Positions 37,155-45,511 of a stretch of DNA of 64,000 nt are shown here, in pieces. Origin of the DNA: Streptomyces sp. SM11 (lineage in GTDB: Bacteria; Actinomycetota; Actinomycetes; Streptomycetales; Streptomycetaceae); contig NZ_NEUE01000098.1 in assembly GCF_002910905.1 (NCBI RefSeq), positions 22,564 through 86,563 on the forward strand, written 5' to 3'. The notes beneath the pieces are model-generated. The model saw only the letters and a program-made list of their open reading frames with translations, was not told the origin of the DNA and did not search any database. The position numbers and the translations under genes are program-made. Position 1 is the first letter of the stretch; every line of letters starts with the position of its first letter.

Positions 37155-38213
37155 GTGACACTTACACGGGGAGCAAGAATCACCGGCGCCGTTCTGTGCG
37201 CGGTGCTGGCACTACTCATCACCGCCTGGCTCGTGCGGGACATCCGGGCCGCCGGCGGCCCGGGGCCGGTCTGGCACTACTGGGCGGGCACCGCGGACCT
37301 CCAGGACGCGCCACGGCCCACCACCTCGGCCACCAGCCTCGTCCTGCTGGTGGCCTACGCCGCCGCCGTGGCGGCACTCCGGTCCGCCTCCGCCGCCTCG
37401 GTCCTGATCGTCACCGGCGTCGTCACCTTCGGCCTGCGGCTGCCCAGTACCTGGATCATCGCCGACGCCCCGGCCCCGGAGGAGCTCCGCGACCGGGCCC
37501 TGATCACCACGTACGTCGTGCTCGTCGCCTCGGCCGCCCTGATCGTCGCCGGGGTGGCGGGCCGCCGCCCCGTGCCGCAGGGCGGGGAGCGCCCCGTCGG
37601 CCCCGGACGCGGCGCGGGGGTGGCCGCCTTCCTGCTCCTCGGATTCCAGGCGTTGGTCCTCGCCGCCTGGGAGATCCGGCAGCCGTTCGTCTCTTATCTG
37701 TCCGAGCTCTACCCCGAGTGGTTCATCGGCGGGAAGCCCCTGACCATCTCGTTGACCGAGGGACCGCCCGGCTGGGTCACCGGGACCATCATCCTGATGC
37801 TCCTGGTGGCGGCCGTCGGCGCGGTCGCCGGTGCGGCCCACGCGCGACCGCTCGGCCTGATCGCGGGCGGGTTCGTGCTCTCCTACGGCGTGCTGGGCAT
37901 GGCGCGCATCATCCATTACGAGATGTACGAGCGGTTCATCGACCTGGACATCGAGGCGCAGCTGAACATGCTGAGCCTCGTCTTCTCGCTCCTCGTCGGG
38001 TCCGTCGTGATCCTCATCCTCGCCCGCAAGGCCGCTCCCAGGGCCTCTGGCGGCCTCCCGGGCCCGTGGGGCGGTGGCGCCGGCCCCTGGGGTGCCCAGC
38101 CTCCCGGCCACCCGCCGTACGGGGCCCCCGGTCAGCCGCCCGCCCCAGCCCCCGGCTTCGGGCCCCCGCCGGGCGGCGGATTCGGGCCCCCGCCCCCGCC
38201 GCCCGGCCGGTGA
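37155..38213 (+). CDS. Multi-pass membrane protein with proline/glycine-rich tail
   Basis: This 352-residue protein starts at GTG 37155 after CGGAG. About seven hydrophobic segments span residues 10-300 (for example A-V-L-C-A-V-L-A-L-L-I-T near the start and L-L-V-G-S-V-V-I-L-I-L-A near 290). The last 55 residues are Pro/Gly-rich (P-P-G-G-G-F-G-P-P-P-P-P-P-P), a cytoplasmic or extracellular flexible tail. No family was recognised. It is convergent with the S9 peptidase gene. Confidence 0.75.
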   Translation: MTLTRGARITGAVLCAVLALLITAWLVRDIRAAGGPGPVWHYWAGTADLQDAPRPTTSATSLVLLVAYAAAVAALRSASAASVLIVTGVVTFGLRLPSTWIIADAPAPEELRDRALITTYVVLVASAALIVAGVAGRRPVPQGGERPVGPGRGAGVAAFLLLGFQALVLAAWEIRQPFVSYLSELYPEWFIGGKPLTISLTEGPPGWVTGTIILMLLVAAVGAVAGAAHARPLGLIAGGFVLSYGVLGMARIIHYEMYERFIDLDIEAQLNMLSLVFSLLVGSVVILILARKAAPRASGGLPGPWGGGAGPWGAQPPGHPPYGAPGQPPAPAPGFGPPPGGGFGPPPPPPGR

Positions 38214-38268
38214 GCCGGTGACGGGGAGCGCGGGGCGTGCCGGGCCGGGCCGCCCGGTGACGCGTGGT

Positions 38269-40395
38269 TCAGGCTCCGGTCGGTCCCAGTGACCGCTTGA
38301 GGAAGTCCACCTGGAGCAGGAGCAGGTTCTCCGCGACCTGCTCCTGCGGCGTCATGTGCGTCACCCCGCTCAGCGGCAGCACCTCGTGCGGACGCCCGGC
38401 CGCCAGCAGCGCCGAGGACAGCCGCAGGGCGTGGGCGACCACCACGTTGTCGTCGGCCAGGCCGTGCACGATCATCATGGGCCGGACCTCGGCGGCGGGC
38501 TCGGAGAGACCGTCGTCGGTGAGCAGCGAGTTGTACGCGTACACCTCGGGCTGTTCGGCCGGATCGCCGAGGTAGCGCTCGGTGTAGTGGGTGTCGTACA
38601 GCCGCTGGTCCGTCACCGGAGCGCCCACGACCGCCGCGTGGAAGACGTCGGGCCGCCGCAGCACCGCGAGCCCGGCCAGATAGCCGCCGAAGGACCAGCC
38701 GCGGATCGCCACCCGGGACAGGTCCAGCGGGAACCGGTCCGCGAGCCCGTGCAACGCCTCGACCTGGTCCTCCATGGTCAGCACGAGGTTGTCCCGTACC
38801 GCCTTCTCCCAGCCCGGCGAGCGTCCCGGCGCGCCCCGCCCGTCCGCCACGACCACCGCGAAGCCCTGGTCCGCGAACCACTGCGAGGTCAGGTGCGCGT
38901 TGTGGGCGGCGACCACCCGGCGGCCGTGCGGACCACCGTACGGATCCATCAGGACCGGAAGCGGACCATCCGCCTCCTGGTAGTCCGAGGGGAGCAGCAC
39001 GGCGCACGGAATCCGCCGCGCGCCCCCCTCGGTGAGGGTCACGCGGGCGGAGAGCACCGGCTCCTGCGCGAAGCTCGCGATCCGGGTCAGCCGCTTGCCG
39101 TCCCGCACCGCCCACGCGGCGGCTCCGGGCTTCTCGGGGACGGCCGAGACCACGACCGAGAGACCGCCCGAGCGGACCGCGGAGTGCACGCCCACCCCTT
39201 CGGAAATCCGCTCGATTCCCAGCTCGTTCACCCGGTACACGTGGATCTGCCCGATCTCCGGCTCGACCGCGTCCTCACCGGCCACCGCCGAGACCAGGAT
39301 GTCGGACTCCCCGATGTCCAGTACCGACTGGACGTGCAGCTGCGATCCGGTGAGCAGCCGGTCCCCGACCGCCAGCACCCGCGCACCGCCCTCGTCGACG
39401 ATCCGCACCAGCCGTCCGTCCGGCGCCCACGCGGGCACCCCGGGGAAAAGATCCAGCCACACCAGGTCCTCGTCGACATGCACGATCCGGGTCGCCCCGG
39501 TCTCCGGGTCCACCGCCAGATACTGCTGACTGCGCTGGTCACGGGCCTGCACCAGCAGCAGCGGGGCGCCCGCGGAGGACCAGTGCGCCTGGGCCAGGTA
39601 CGGGAACGCCGCCCGGTCCCAGACCACCTCCGTACGGGTCCCCTCCAGGTCCATGACGTACAGCCGCACCTCGGCGTTGGGCGTGCCCGCGGCCGGGTAG
39701 GCGACCTCGGCCGGCCGGCGCTCCGGGTTCGCCGGATCGGCGATGAACCAGCGCTGCACGGGGCTGTCGTCGGCCCGCGCGACCAGCAGCCGGTCCGACT
39801 CCGGCGACCACCAGAAACCCCGGAAGCGGTGCATCTCCTCGGCCGCGATGAACTCGGCCAGACCGTAGGTGACATGGGAGTCCTCCGGCTCGGCCAGCGC
39901 CCGGTCGCCCTCGCCCCCCGCCCCCACGACCCGCAGCGCGCCCTTGGCCACGTACGCGATGTGCCGGCCGTCCGGGGACGGGCGCGGGTCGATCACCGGG
40001 CCCGGCACCGGCAGCGCCCGCGCGGTCCCGGCCCGCAGCTCGGCCACGTACACCTTTCCGGACAGGGCGAACGCCGCCAACTCCGCCGCCGCGTCCACCG
40101 CGTAGGAGACGATGCCCGACGAACCCTCCCGGGTCCTCTCCCGCCGGGCCCGTTCCTGCGCCGACAGCTTCTCCGCCGAACCGCCCAGCAGGACTTCGGG
40201 ATCGGCGGCGACGCGCTCCTCGCCGGTCGCCGGATCGAGTACCCAGAGCCGGTGGGTCCGGTCCGTTCCGGATGTGGACCGGAGGAAGATCACGCGTGTC
40301 TCATCTGATGAGACGGTGAAGGCGCGAGGTGCGCCGAGTGTGAAGCGCTGGGTTCGTGCTTGCTGGCGGGGAAAGGACAGCTTCTGCGAGGTCAT
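38269..40395 (-). CDS. S9 prolyl oligopeptidase family peptidase (dipeptidyl-peptidase IV-like)
   Basis: The protein has 708 residues. The N-terminal two thirds form a DPPIV-type beta-propeller (repeated W-S-P-E, L-W-V-L-D-P-A-T-G-E-E, and E-E-M-H-R-F-R-G-F-W-W, whose E-E pair holds the peptide N-terminus in DPPIV). The catalytic domain has Ser near residue 566 in G-W-S-F-G-G-Y, Asp near 647 in A-D-D-N-V and His near 681 in V-T-H-M. No signal peptide is seen, so it is cytoplasmic. It should remove dipeptides, often after Pro or Ala, and could process peptides imported by the two upstream operons; that link is inference from position. Confidence 0.92.
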   Translation of the reverse strand: MTSQKLSFPRQQARTQRFTLGAPRAFTVSSDETRVIFLRSTSGTDRTHRLWVLDPATGEERVAADPEVLLGGSAEKLSAQERARRERTREGSSGIVSYAVDAAAELAAFALSGKVYVAELRAGTARALPVPGPVIDPRPSPDGRHIAYVAKGALRVVGAGGEGDRALAEPEDSHVTYGLAEFIAAEEMHRFRGFWWSPESDRLLVARADDSPVQRWFIADPANPERRPAEVAYPAAGTPNAEVRLYVMDLEGTRTEVVWDRAAFPYLAQAHWSSAGAPLLLVQARDQRSQQYLAVDPETGATRIVHVDEDLVWLDLFPGVPAWAPDGRLVRIVDEGGARVLAVGDRLLTGSQLHVQSVLDIGESDILVSAVAGEDAVEPEIGQIHVYRVNELGIERISEGVGVHSAVRSGGLSVVVSAVPEKPGAAAWAVRDGKRLTRIASFAQEPVLSARVTLTEGGARRIPCAVLLPSDYQEADGPLPVLMDPYGGPHGRRVVAAHNAHLTSQWFADQGFAVVVADGRGAPGRSPGWEKAVRDNLVLTMEDQVEALHGLADRFPLDLSRVAIRGWSFGGYLAGLAVLRRPDVFHAAVVGAPVTDQRLYDTHYTERYLGDPAEQPEVYAYNSLLTDDGLSEPAAEVRPMMIVHGLADDNVVVAHALRLSSALLAAGRPHEVLPLSGVTHMTPQEQVAENLLLLQVDFLKRSLGPTGA

Positions 40396-40571
40396 GGCTC
40401 CGAACTTAGCTCCGAACTCGGCCGCGCGGCGCGGTTCGTGCGCCCCTCGTGCTGCTGTGCCCCGATCAATGCGTTGGCACGGATAGTTATGATCCGTAGC
40501 GCTCGGTGGGTAGGAACCTGCTGGCTCCGCGTGTGCTCCTGTCCCGACCGTACTGATGGAGGTGAACCGCC

Positions 40572-40766
40572 GTGGCGCTCTCGATTTCGGCGGTAGTGCT
40601 GCTGGCGATCATCGTCTTCCTGCTGATCCGGAAGTCCGGGTTGAAGGGAGGACACGCGGTGGTCTGCATGCTGCTCGGCTTCTACATCGCGAGCTCGTCC
40701 ATCGCGCCGACCATCTCCGATCTGACGACCAACGTGGCGGGGATGATCAGCAGCATCAAGTTCTGA
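40572..40766 (+). CDS. Small membrane protein conserved before mshB
   Basis: The protein has 64 residues and a GTG start; GGAGGTG lies about 10 bases upstream. It has an N-terminal hydrophobic helix (A-V-V-L-L-A-I-I-V-F-L-L-I) followed by a basic turn and a second hydrophobic stretch (C-M-L-L-G-F-Y-I-A). From memory, similar tiny proteins are found before mshB in other streptomycetes. The function is unknown. Confidence 0.75.
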   Translation: MALSISAVVLLAIIVFLLIRKSGLKGGHAVVCMLLGFYIASSSIAPTISDLTTNVAGMISSIKF

Positions 40767-40860
40767 CCGCCCCTCCGGGGGCCGCCCACCCGGGGGCCGA
40801 GGAGGCGCGGGCGCGGGGGCGCGGGGGCACGGGGGGCCTCCGGGCTCGTAGGGTGGTCCC

Positions 40861-41763
40861 ATGAAGGACCTCCCCGCCCGCCGTCTGCTGCTGGTGCACG
40901 CGCATCCCGACGACGAGTCGATCAACAACGGCGCCACCATGGCCAGGTATGCGGCCGAGGGCGCCCACGTCACCCTGGTGACGTGCACGCGCGGCGAGGA
41001 GGGCGAGGTCATCCCGCCCCCGCTCGCCCGCCTCACCGCCGACCGGGACGACGCGCTGGGACCCCACCGCGTGGGCGAGCTGGCCGCGGCGATGAAGGAG
41101 CTCGGCGTCACCGACCACCGTTTCCTCGGCGGAGCGGGCCGCTACCGGGACTCCGGAATGATGGGCACCGAACAGAACCACCGCCCCGGCTCCTTCTGGT
41201 CCACCCCGGTGGACGAGGCGGCGGCCCACCTCGTCGAGGTGATCCGCGAGGTCCGCCCCCAGGTCCTGGTCACCTACGACCCGGACGGCGGCTACGGCCA
41301 CCCCGACCACATCCAGGCCCACCGCGTCGCGATGCGCGCCACCGGCCTCGCCGCCGACCCGGCGTACGGCACCGACGCCCCGCACACCGTCGCCAAGATC
41401 TACTGGAACCGGGTGGAGCGGACCGTGACCGAGGCCGCCTTCGACCGGCTGCGCACCACCGCCCCCGGGGCCTTCTCCGGCGTCGCCGCCGTGGACGACG
41501 TCCCGGGCGTGACCGGCGCGGAGCAGATCACCGCGGAGATCGACGGATCGGCGTACGCCGGGGCGAAGTCGGCGGCGATGCGCGCCCACGCCACCCAGAT
41601 CACGGTCGACGGCCCCTTCTTCGCCCTCTCCAACGGCCTCGGCCAGCCCCTGCTGACGGCCGAGTGCTACCAACTGGTACGGGGCGCACCGGGCGTCCCC
41701 GAAGGGGCGCGTGAGAGCGACCTCTTCGCGGGCCTGCCGGACGCCGCGGGAGGTGCGGCATGA
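40861..41763 (+). CDS. mshB: MshB, GlcNAc-Ins deacetylase of mycothiol biosynthesis
   Basis: The protein has 300 residues, the family length. It removes the acetyl group from N-acetyl-1-D-myo-inosityl-2-amino-2-deoxy-alpha-D-glucopyranoside, the second committed enzymatic step of mycothiol synthesis. The zinc motif A-H-P-D-D-E spans residues 14-19 and the second metal site G-H-P-D-H spans 146-150. S-M-M-G-type loops (R-D-S-G-M-M-G) and S-F-W follow. It is cytoplasmic. The next gene overlaps by four bases (ATGA). Confidence 0.94.
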   Translation: MKDLPARRLLLVHAHPDDESINNGATMARYAAEGAHVTLVTCTRGEEGEVIPPPLARLTADRDDALGPHRVGELAAAMKELGVTDHRFLGGAGRYRDSGMMGTEQNHRPGSFWSTPVDEAAAHLVEVIREVRPQVLVTYDPDGGYGHPDHIQAHRVAMRATGLAADPAYGTDAPHTVAKIYWNRVERTVTEAAFDRLRTTAPGAFSGVAAVDDVPGVTGAEQITAEIDGSAYAGAKSAAMRAHATQITVDGPFFALSNGLGQPLLTAECYQLVRGAPGVPEGARESDLFAGLPDAAGGAA

Positions 41764-42260
41764 GCGGGACCCCCGGCAAGGGGCGCGGCCGCGCGCAGTC
41801 CTCCCGCGCCTCCCGCGCCTCCCGCGCCTCCGACGCGCCGCGGCGGAGCGCGCGGCCCGGACCGCCCGAGCCCACCGGCCTCGCCGTCCGTCCGAACCCG
41901 GTCCGGATCGCGGCCTACTTGGGCTTCGCCGTGCTCGGCGCGTTCGTCGCGATCGCCGGAACCCTCGTCCAGGCCGCCTGGTTCCCGGGCGGCTTGATCA
42001 TCGCGCTGGCGGGCTCCGCGGGCCTCTTCTACGGCGGCCGGATCCTGACCCGTACGCAGATCGGCGCGCTCGCCCCGGCGGCGGGCTGGTTCATCACGGT
42101 CTTCCTTCTGCTGAGCGGCCGGCCGGAGGGCGACTACGTCTTCGGCGACGAACTCGGCCTGGTGCTCTTCGTCCTCGGCGGGACGGCCGCCGCTGTGATG
42201 TGCGCCACCACCTCCAAAGTGCCGCAATCAGCCATCCACAGCGGCCGGTCCGGTACGTGA
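41760..42260 (+). CDS. DUF6113 family membrane protein
   Basis: The protein has 166 residues. The N-terminal 45 residues are basic, with a threefold R-A-S repeat encoded by a nine-base DNA repeat. The rest has four hydrophobic helices from [13 protein letters not shown] to [13 protein letters not shown]. Coupling to mshB (ATGA overlap) is conserved in Streptomyces as far as I recall, but no role in mycothiol synthesis is known. Confidence 0.8.
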   Translation: MSGTPGKGRGRAQSSRASRASRASDAPRRSARPGPPEPTGLAVRPNPVRIAAYLGFAVLGAFVAIAGTLVQAAWFPGGLIIALAGSAGLFYGGRILTRTQIGALAPAAGWFITVFLLLSGRPEGDYVFGDELGLVLFVLGGTAAAVMCATTSKVPQSAIHSGRSGT

Positions 42261-42434
42261 AGTGCCAAGTCCGGGTCCGGAACGACCCCCACAGGTGTGA
42301 TGCACGGGGGAGGTTTCCCCCGGTCGCGGAGTGTCCGGCGGCGGCGGCCAGTATGGTGGTGCGCGCGCCGAGCCGTCCCCTGGCCTGCGGCATGGGGGAA
42401 GTACGGGCGGCGGAGCCAATCGGGAGAACCTGCT

Positions 42435-44657
42435 TTGAGTCGTGAAACTGACAGTTCGTCCTCCGGCCCCCGGGGCCGCGGCGGAGCCGCGTACCCGTCG
42501 GGTACGCCGCCGTACGGATCCCGCCAGTATCCGTCGCTGCACCCGTCACCGGACGGCTCTGACGAGAACCCGGAATCCGTGGATCCGCCCCGGCCCGAGG
42601 AACCGAAGACCGAGACGACGCTGACGACGCGCATCCGGATCAACATTCCCGGGTCGCGTCCTATCCCGCCGGTCGTGATGCGTACGCCGATGGCGGAGAG
42701 CGACATCGCCGGCGGCCGTTCCGAGGCGGAGCGCACCGGCGCCACCCCGCGCCCCGGTACGCCGCCTCCGGCACCCGGCGCCGGACCTGCGGACCGTTCG
42801 GCGGGCCCGGACGGCGGAGTGCCCGCGGACCGGTCCCGGGACGGCGGCCCTGCCGTCGACCCGGCGTCCGCGGAGAAGCCGGCCCGGGAGAAGGGCGGCA
42901 GCGACTGGTTCGCCCCGCGCAAGGCCCCGGCCACCGGGCCGGGAGCAGCCGCCCAGGGCACCGGTGGGCCCGGCGCCCCCGGAGTCGCTCCTACCGGCCC
43001 CGGCGGCGCTTCGGGCCCCGGCGGTCCGAGCGGTCCTGGCGGTCTGAGTGCGGGCGGCCCCGGCGCGTCAGGCACGGGCGGCCTCGGCGGCCCCGGCCCC
43101 GGCAGTCCCACCGGCCCCGGTGGCGCGTCCGACGGCGAGGCGGGCCGCTCGCGTCCCGACCTGCCGTACTTCTCGGACGCCCCGGTGCCCGGTGCGGGCG
43201 GCCCCGGTGGCGCTCCGGGCGCGCCCGGTCCCGGCCGCAGTGCGCTCGACGGCTACGGCGCCGAGCACCCCGGCGGAGGCACGCGTTCCACCCCCGGCCC
43301 CGGGGCGCGTACGCCCGGTCCGTCCGGCCCCACCACGGGACCGGTCACCGGCACCTCCGCGCTGACCCCGAACCTCGACGGCGTCCCCGGTCTCGGCGGC
43401 CCCGGCCCGATGGTCCCGGGCATCCCCGGCGGCGTACCGCCCCGGATGTCCGACGACACCGCGATCCTCACGCCACAGGTCCCGGCGCCCGGAGCCGGCC
43501 CCGGCGGCCATGTCTCGGGCGACACACTGAGCAGCGGCATCCCCGTGGTGCCCAGCGAGCCCCGCGCCACGTTCCCGGGCGGGCCGGGCACCCCCGGCGG
43601 CCCGGTGGCGGGCGGACCCGGTGGCCCGGGCGGACCCGACGGTCCCGCGCCCGGTCCCGCCGCCCCGCGTCCTGAGAAGAAGGCCTCCGCCGTCCCGGCC
43701 CCCGCGAAGAAGGGCCGCTCCAAGCTGGTCCTGCTCGGGGTGGCCGCGATCGTGCTGCTCGGCATCGCGTACGGGGCGGGTCTCCTGCTGAACCACTCCG
43801 AGGTCCCCAAGGGCACCACCGTGCTCGGCGTCGACATCGGTGGCGGCACGAAGGAGGAGGCGGTCACCAAGCTGGAGGCCGCCCTCGGTGAGCGGGCCAA
43901 GACGCCCCTCCAGCTGTCGGTGGACGGCAAGGAGGAGACGCTCGACCCCGCGAAGGCCGGTCTCACCCTGGACAGCCAGGAGACCGTGCGCGGCGCGGCG
44001 GGCAGCGACTATCACCCCGTCTCGGTGATCGGTTCGCTGTTCGGCGGGGAGCGTCCCGCCGACCCGGTGATCCCGGTCGACGAGGAGAAGCTCGGAGTGG
44101 CGCTGTCCGACCTGGCGGGCGCTTCCGGCTCGGCCGACGACGGCACGATCCGCTTCGAGCCGAACAAGGCCGTGGCGGTGCCGGGCAAGCCGGGCAAGGC
44201 GCTGGACGCCGGCCAGTCCCTGATCTCGGTCCGGGACGCCTACCGCGCCCAGGTGCAGACCGGGCAGGCACGGCTGGTCGAACTCCCCGTCACCACCACC
44301 GAACCCACCATCACCAAGACCGAACTGGACCGGGCGATGAAGGAGTTCGCCGAGCCCGCGATGTCCGGCCTGATCACCATCAAGGCCGGCCCCAAGCAGA
44401 TCCAGTTCGGCCCCGCCCGGTCGCTGCCGCAGATCCTCTCCATGAAGGCCGTGGACGGCCGGCTGGTCGAGGTCTACGACAAGAAGGCGATCGACAGGCT
44501 CCTGGACGGCGTCTTCGACGGCATCATGGCGGTCAAGGGCGACGGCAAGAAGCACCAGGTCGGCGCGGACGACGTGGCCCAGGTGATGAAGACCGCCCTG
44601 GCCGGGAGGACCGCCGCCGAGCGCACGGTCACCATCGACCTGACCGGCCAGGGCTGA
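42435..44657 (+). CDS. Membrane-anchored peptidoglycan-binding-like protein with long disordered N-terminus
   Basis: This 740-residue protein has a TTG start following GGGAGA at the right spacing. Residues 1-420 are Pro/Gly/Ala-rich and presumably disordered inside the cell. One membrane helix follows at about 429-453 (K-L-V-L-L-G-V-A-A-I-V-L-L-G). Outside are two related modules of the PG_binding_4 type (V-P-K-G-T-T-V-L-G-V-D-I-G-G, then L-D-P-A-K-A-G-L, and a later K-T-E-L-D-R-A-M-K-E-F-A-E-P). A VanW domain, often joined to this module, is absent. It probably contacts peptidoglycan or a cell-wall enzyme. It stands alone before a terminator. Confidence 0.82.
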   Translation: MSRETDSSSSGPRGRGGAAYPSGTPPYGSRQYPSLHPSPDGSDENPESVDPPRPEEPKTETTLTTRIRINIPGSRPIPPVVMRTPMAESDIAGGRSEAERTGATPRPGTPPPAPGAGPADRSAGPDGGVPADRSRDGGPAVDPASAEKPAREKGGSDWFAPRKAPATGPGAAAQGTGGPGAPGVAPTGPGGASGPGGPSGPGGLSAGGPGASGTGGLGGPGPGSPTGPGGASDGEAGRSRPDLPYFSDAPVPGAGGPGGAPGAPGPGRSALDGYGAEHPGGGTRSTPGPGARTPGPSGPTTGPVTGTSALTPNLDGVPGLGGPGPMVPGIPGGVPPRMSDDTAILTPQVPAPGAGPGGHVSGDTLSSGIPVVPSEPRATFPGGPGTPGGPVAGGPGGPGGPDGPAPGPAAPRPEKKASAVPAPAKKGRSKLVLLGVAAIVLLGIAYGAGLLLNHSEVPKGTTVLGVDIGGGTKEEAVTKLEAALGERAKTPLQLSVDGKEETLDPAKAGLTLDSQETVRGAAGSDYHPVSVIGSLFGGERPADPVIPVDEEKLGVALSDLAGASGSADDGTIRFEPNKAVAVPGKPGKALDAGQSLISVRDAYRAQVQTGQARLVELPVTTTEPTITKTELDRAMKEFAEPAMSGLITIKAGPKQIQFGPARSLPQILSMKAVDGRLVEVYDKKAIDRLLDGVFDGIMAVKGDGKKHQVGADDVAQVMKTALAGRTAAERTVTIDLTGQG

Positions 44658-44687
44658 GGCCCCGGCACGGACACCCGCTCCACGACT

Positions 44688-44723
44688 CCGCCCCCGCCCG
44701 GGAACGTCTCCGGCCGGGGGCGG
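44688..44723 (+). terminator. Hairpin after the peptidoglycan-binding-like gene
   Basis: CCGCCCCCG (44688-44696) pairs with 44715-44723, and an inner CCGG/CCGG can extend the stem. It lies about 30 bases after the stop. Confidence 0.65.
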
Positions 44724-44814
44724 CGTCGTCGCCGGGCGTGCCCCGACCTGTCGGCTGTCCCGGGCGACCTCCAGCACGCCGACGGGCTCGGCCTCGCGGG
44801 CCTGCCTGGTTCGT

Positions 44815-45414
44815 TCAGTGCGGGGCGGGCAAGGCGATCCCCGGATAGACAAGAGCCACCGCCTGCTCGGGCAGATGGTCGGGCACGCGCGTCCCCAGGT
44901 GGGTGATGTGGAGGTGGATCAGCCCTCCCAGGGCCATGACGGCCAGCTGGGCGTCGGCGCCAGGGGCGATCTCACCCCGGCCCTTTCCGCGTTCGATGAT
45001 CTCTTCCGCCGCTGACAAGCGCTGGAGCCAGAACTCCCGCCGCCCGGACTCGATCTCCGGAGCGTCGTCCGAGACCACGGTGAAGCGGATCAGAGCGGTT
45101 CCGACCGGGGTCTGGGCGAAGCGGGCCAGTTCGGCTGTGAAGATCTCCAAGTCGCGTCTGGTCGAGCCGGTGTCCGGGATGGGGACCTCGGCGTGCGTGC
45201 GGGTGAGCAGTGCGTCAACGAGTAGCCGGGGCACCGTCTTCCACCGGCGGTAGAGCGATGCCTCGTGCACCCCGGCCTTCGCTGCCACGTCGGCGAAGCG
45301 GACGTCGTCGATGCCGCTCTCGGTGATGCGGGTGATGGTCGCGTCGAGGACAAGCGCGCGGAGCTTCGCGCCGCGCGCCTGGACCTTTCGTTCTTCGGAG
45401 TGTGTGGCAGACAT
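44815..45414 (-). CDS. TetR-family repressor of the putative quinolone-degradation locus (AqdR-like)
   Basis: The protein has 199 residues. The TetR DNA-binding domain is clear: A-R-G-A-K-L-R-A-L-V-L-D-A-T-I-T-R-I-T-E-S-G, then F-A-D-V-A-A-K-A-G-V-H-E-A-S-L-Y-R-R-W. The C-terminal ligand domain is not assignable to a subgroup by eye. The start was set at ATG 45414. An in-frame ATG at 45453 would place the operator-like site 45425-45442 inside the gene. It is divergent from the esterase-monooxygenase-dioxygenase operon with 97 bases between starts, the usual layout for a local repressor responding to the pathway substrate. Confidence 0.85.
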   Translation of the reverse strand: MSATHSEERKVQARGAKLRALVLDATITRITESGIDDVRFADVAAKAGVHEASLYRRWKTVPRLLVDALLTRTHAEVPIPDTGSTRRDLEIFTAELARFAQTPVGTALIRFTVVSDDAPEIESGRREFWLQRLSAAEEIIERGKGRGEIAPGADAQLAVMALGGLIHLHITHLGTRVPDHLPEQAVALVYPGIALPAPH

Positions 45415-45424
45415 CGGCCCATTA

Positions 45425-45493
45425 TTGCAAAGAAACTTGCGATGACGACGCATGGATGCCTATGCTCCGACTGCATCGCAAGATTTTTCGCGA
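45425..45493. promoter_or_regulatory. Divergent promoter with two matching operator-like palindromes
   Basis: On the minus strand 45425-45442 reads TCGCAAGTTTCTTTGCAA, and on the plus strand 45476-45493 reads TCGCAAGATTTTTCGCGA. The two agree at 14 of 18 positions and face each other; the flanks extend the match to the perfect inverted pair CTTGCGATG (45436-45444)/CATCGCAAG (45474-45482). TTGCGA (45437-45442) and TATGCT (45461-45466), 18 bases apart, could be the -35 and -10 for the esterase operon. Site 1 would then cover the -35 and site 2 would lie just past the start of transcription, a good repressor arrangement. Confidence 0.65.
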
Positions 45494-45511
45494 TATGTGT
45501 CTGGAGGTGAC

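Noticed and set aside
45415..45453. Longer TetR protein starting at ATG 45453
   Set aside because: It would bury one of the two operator-like sites in the coding region and adds a non-conserved tail. It is not fully excluded.
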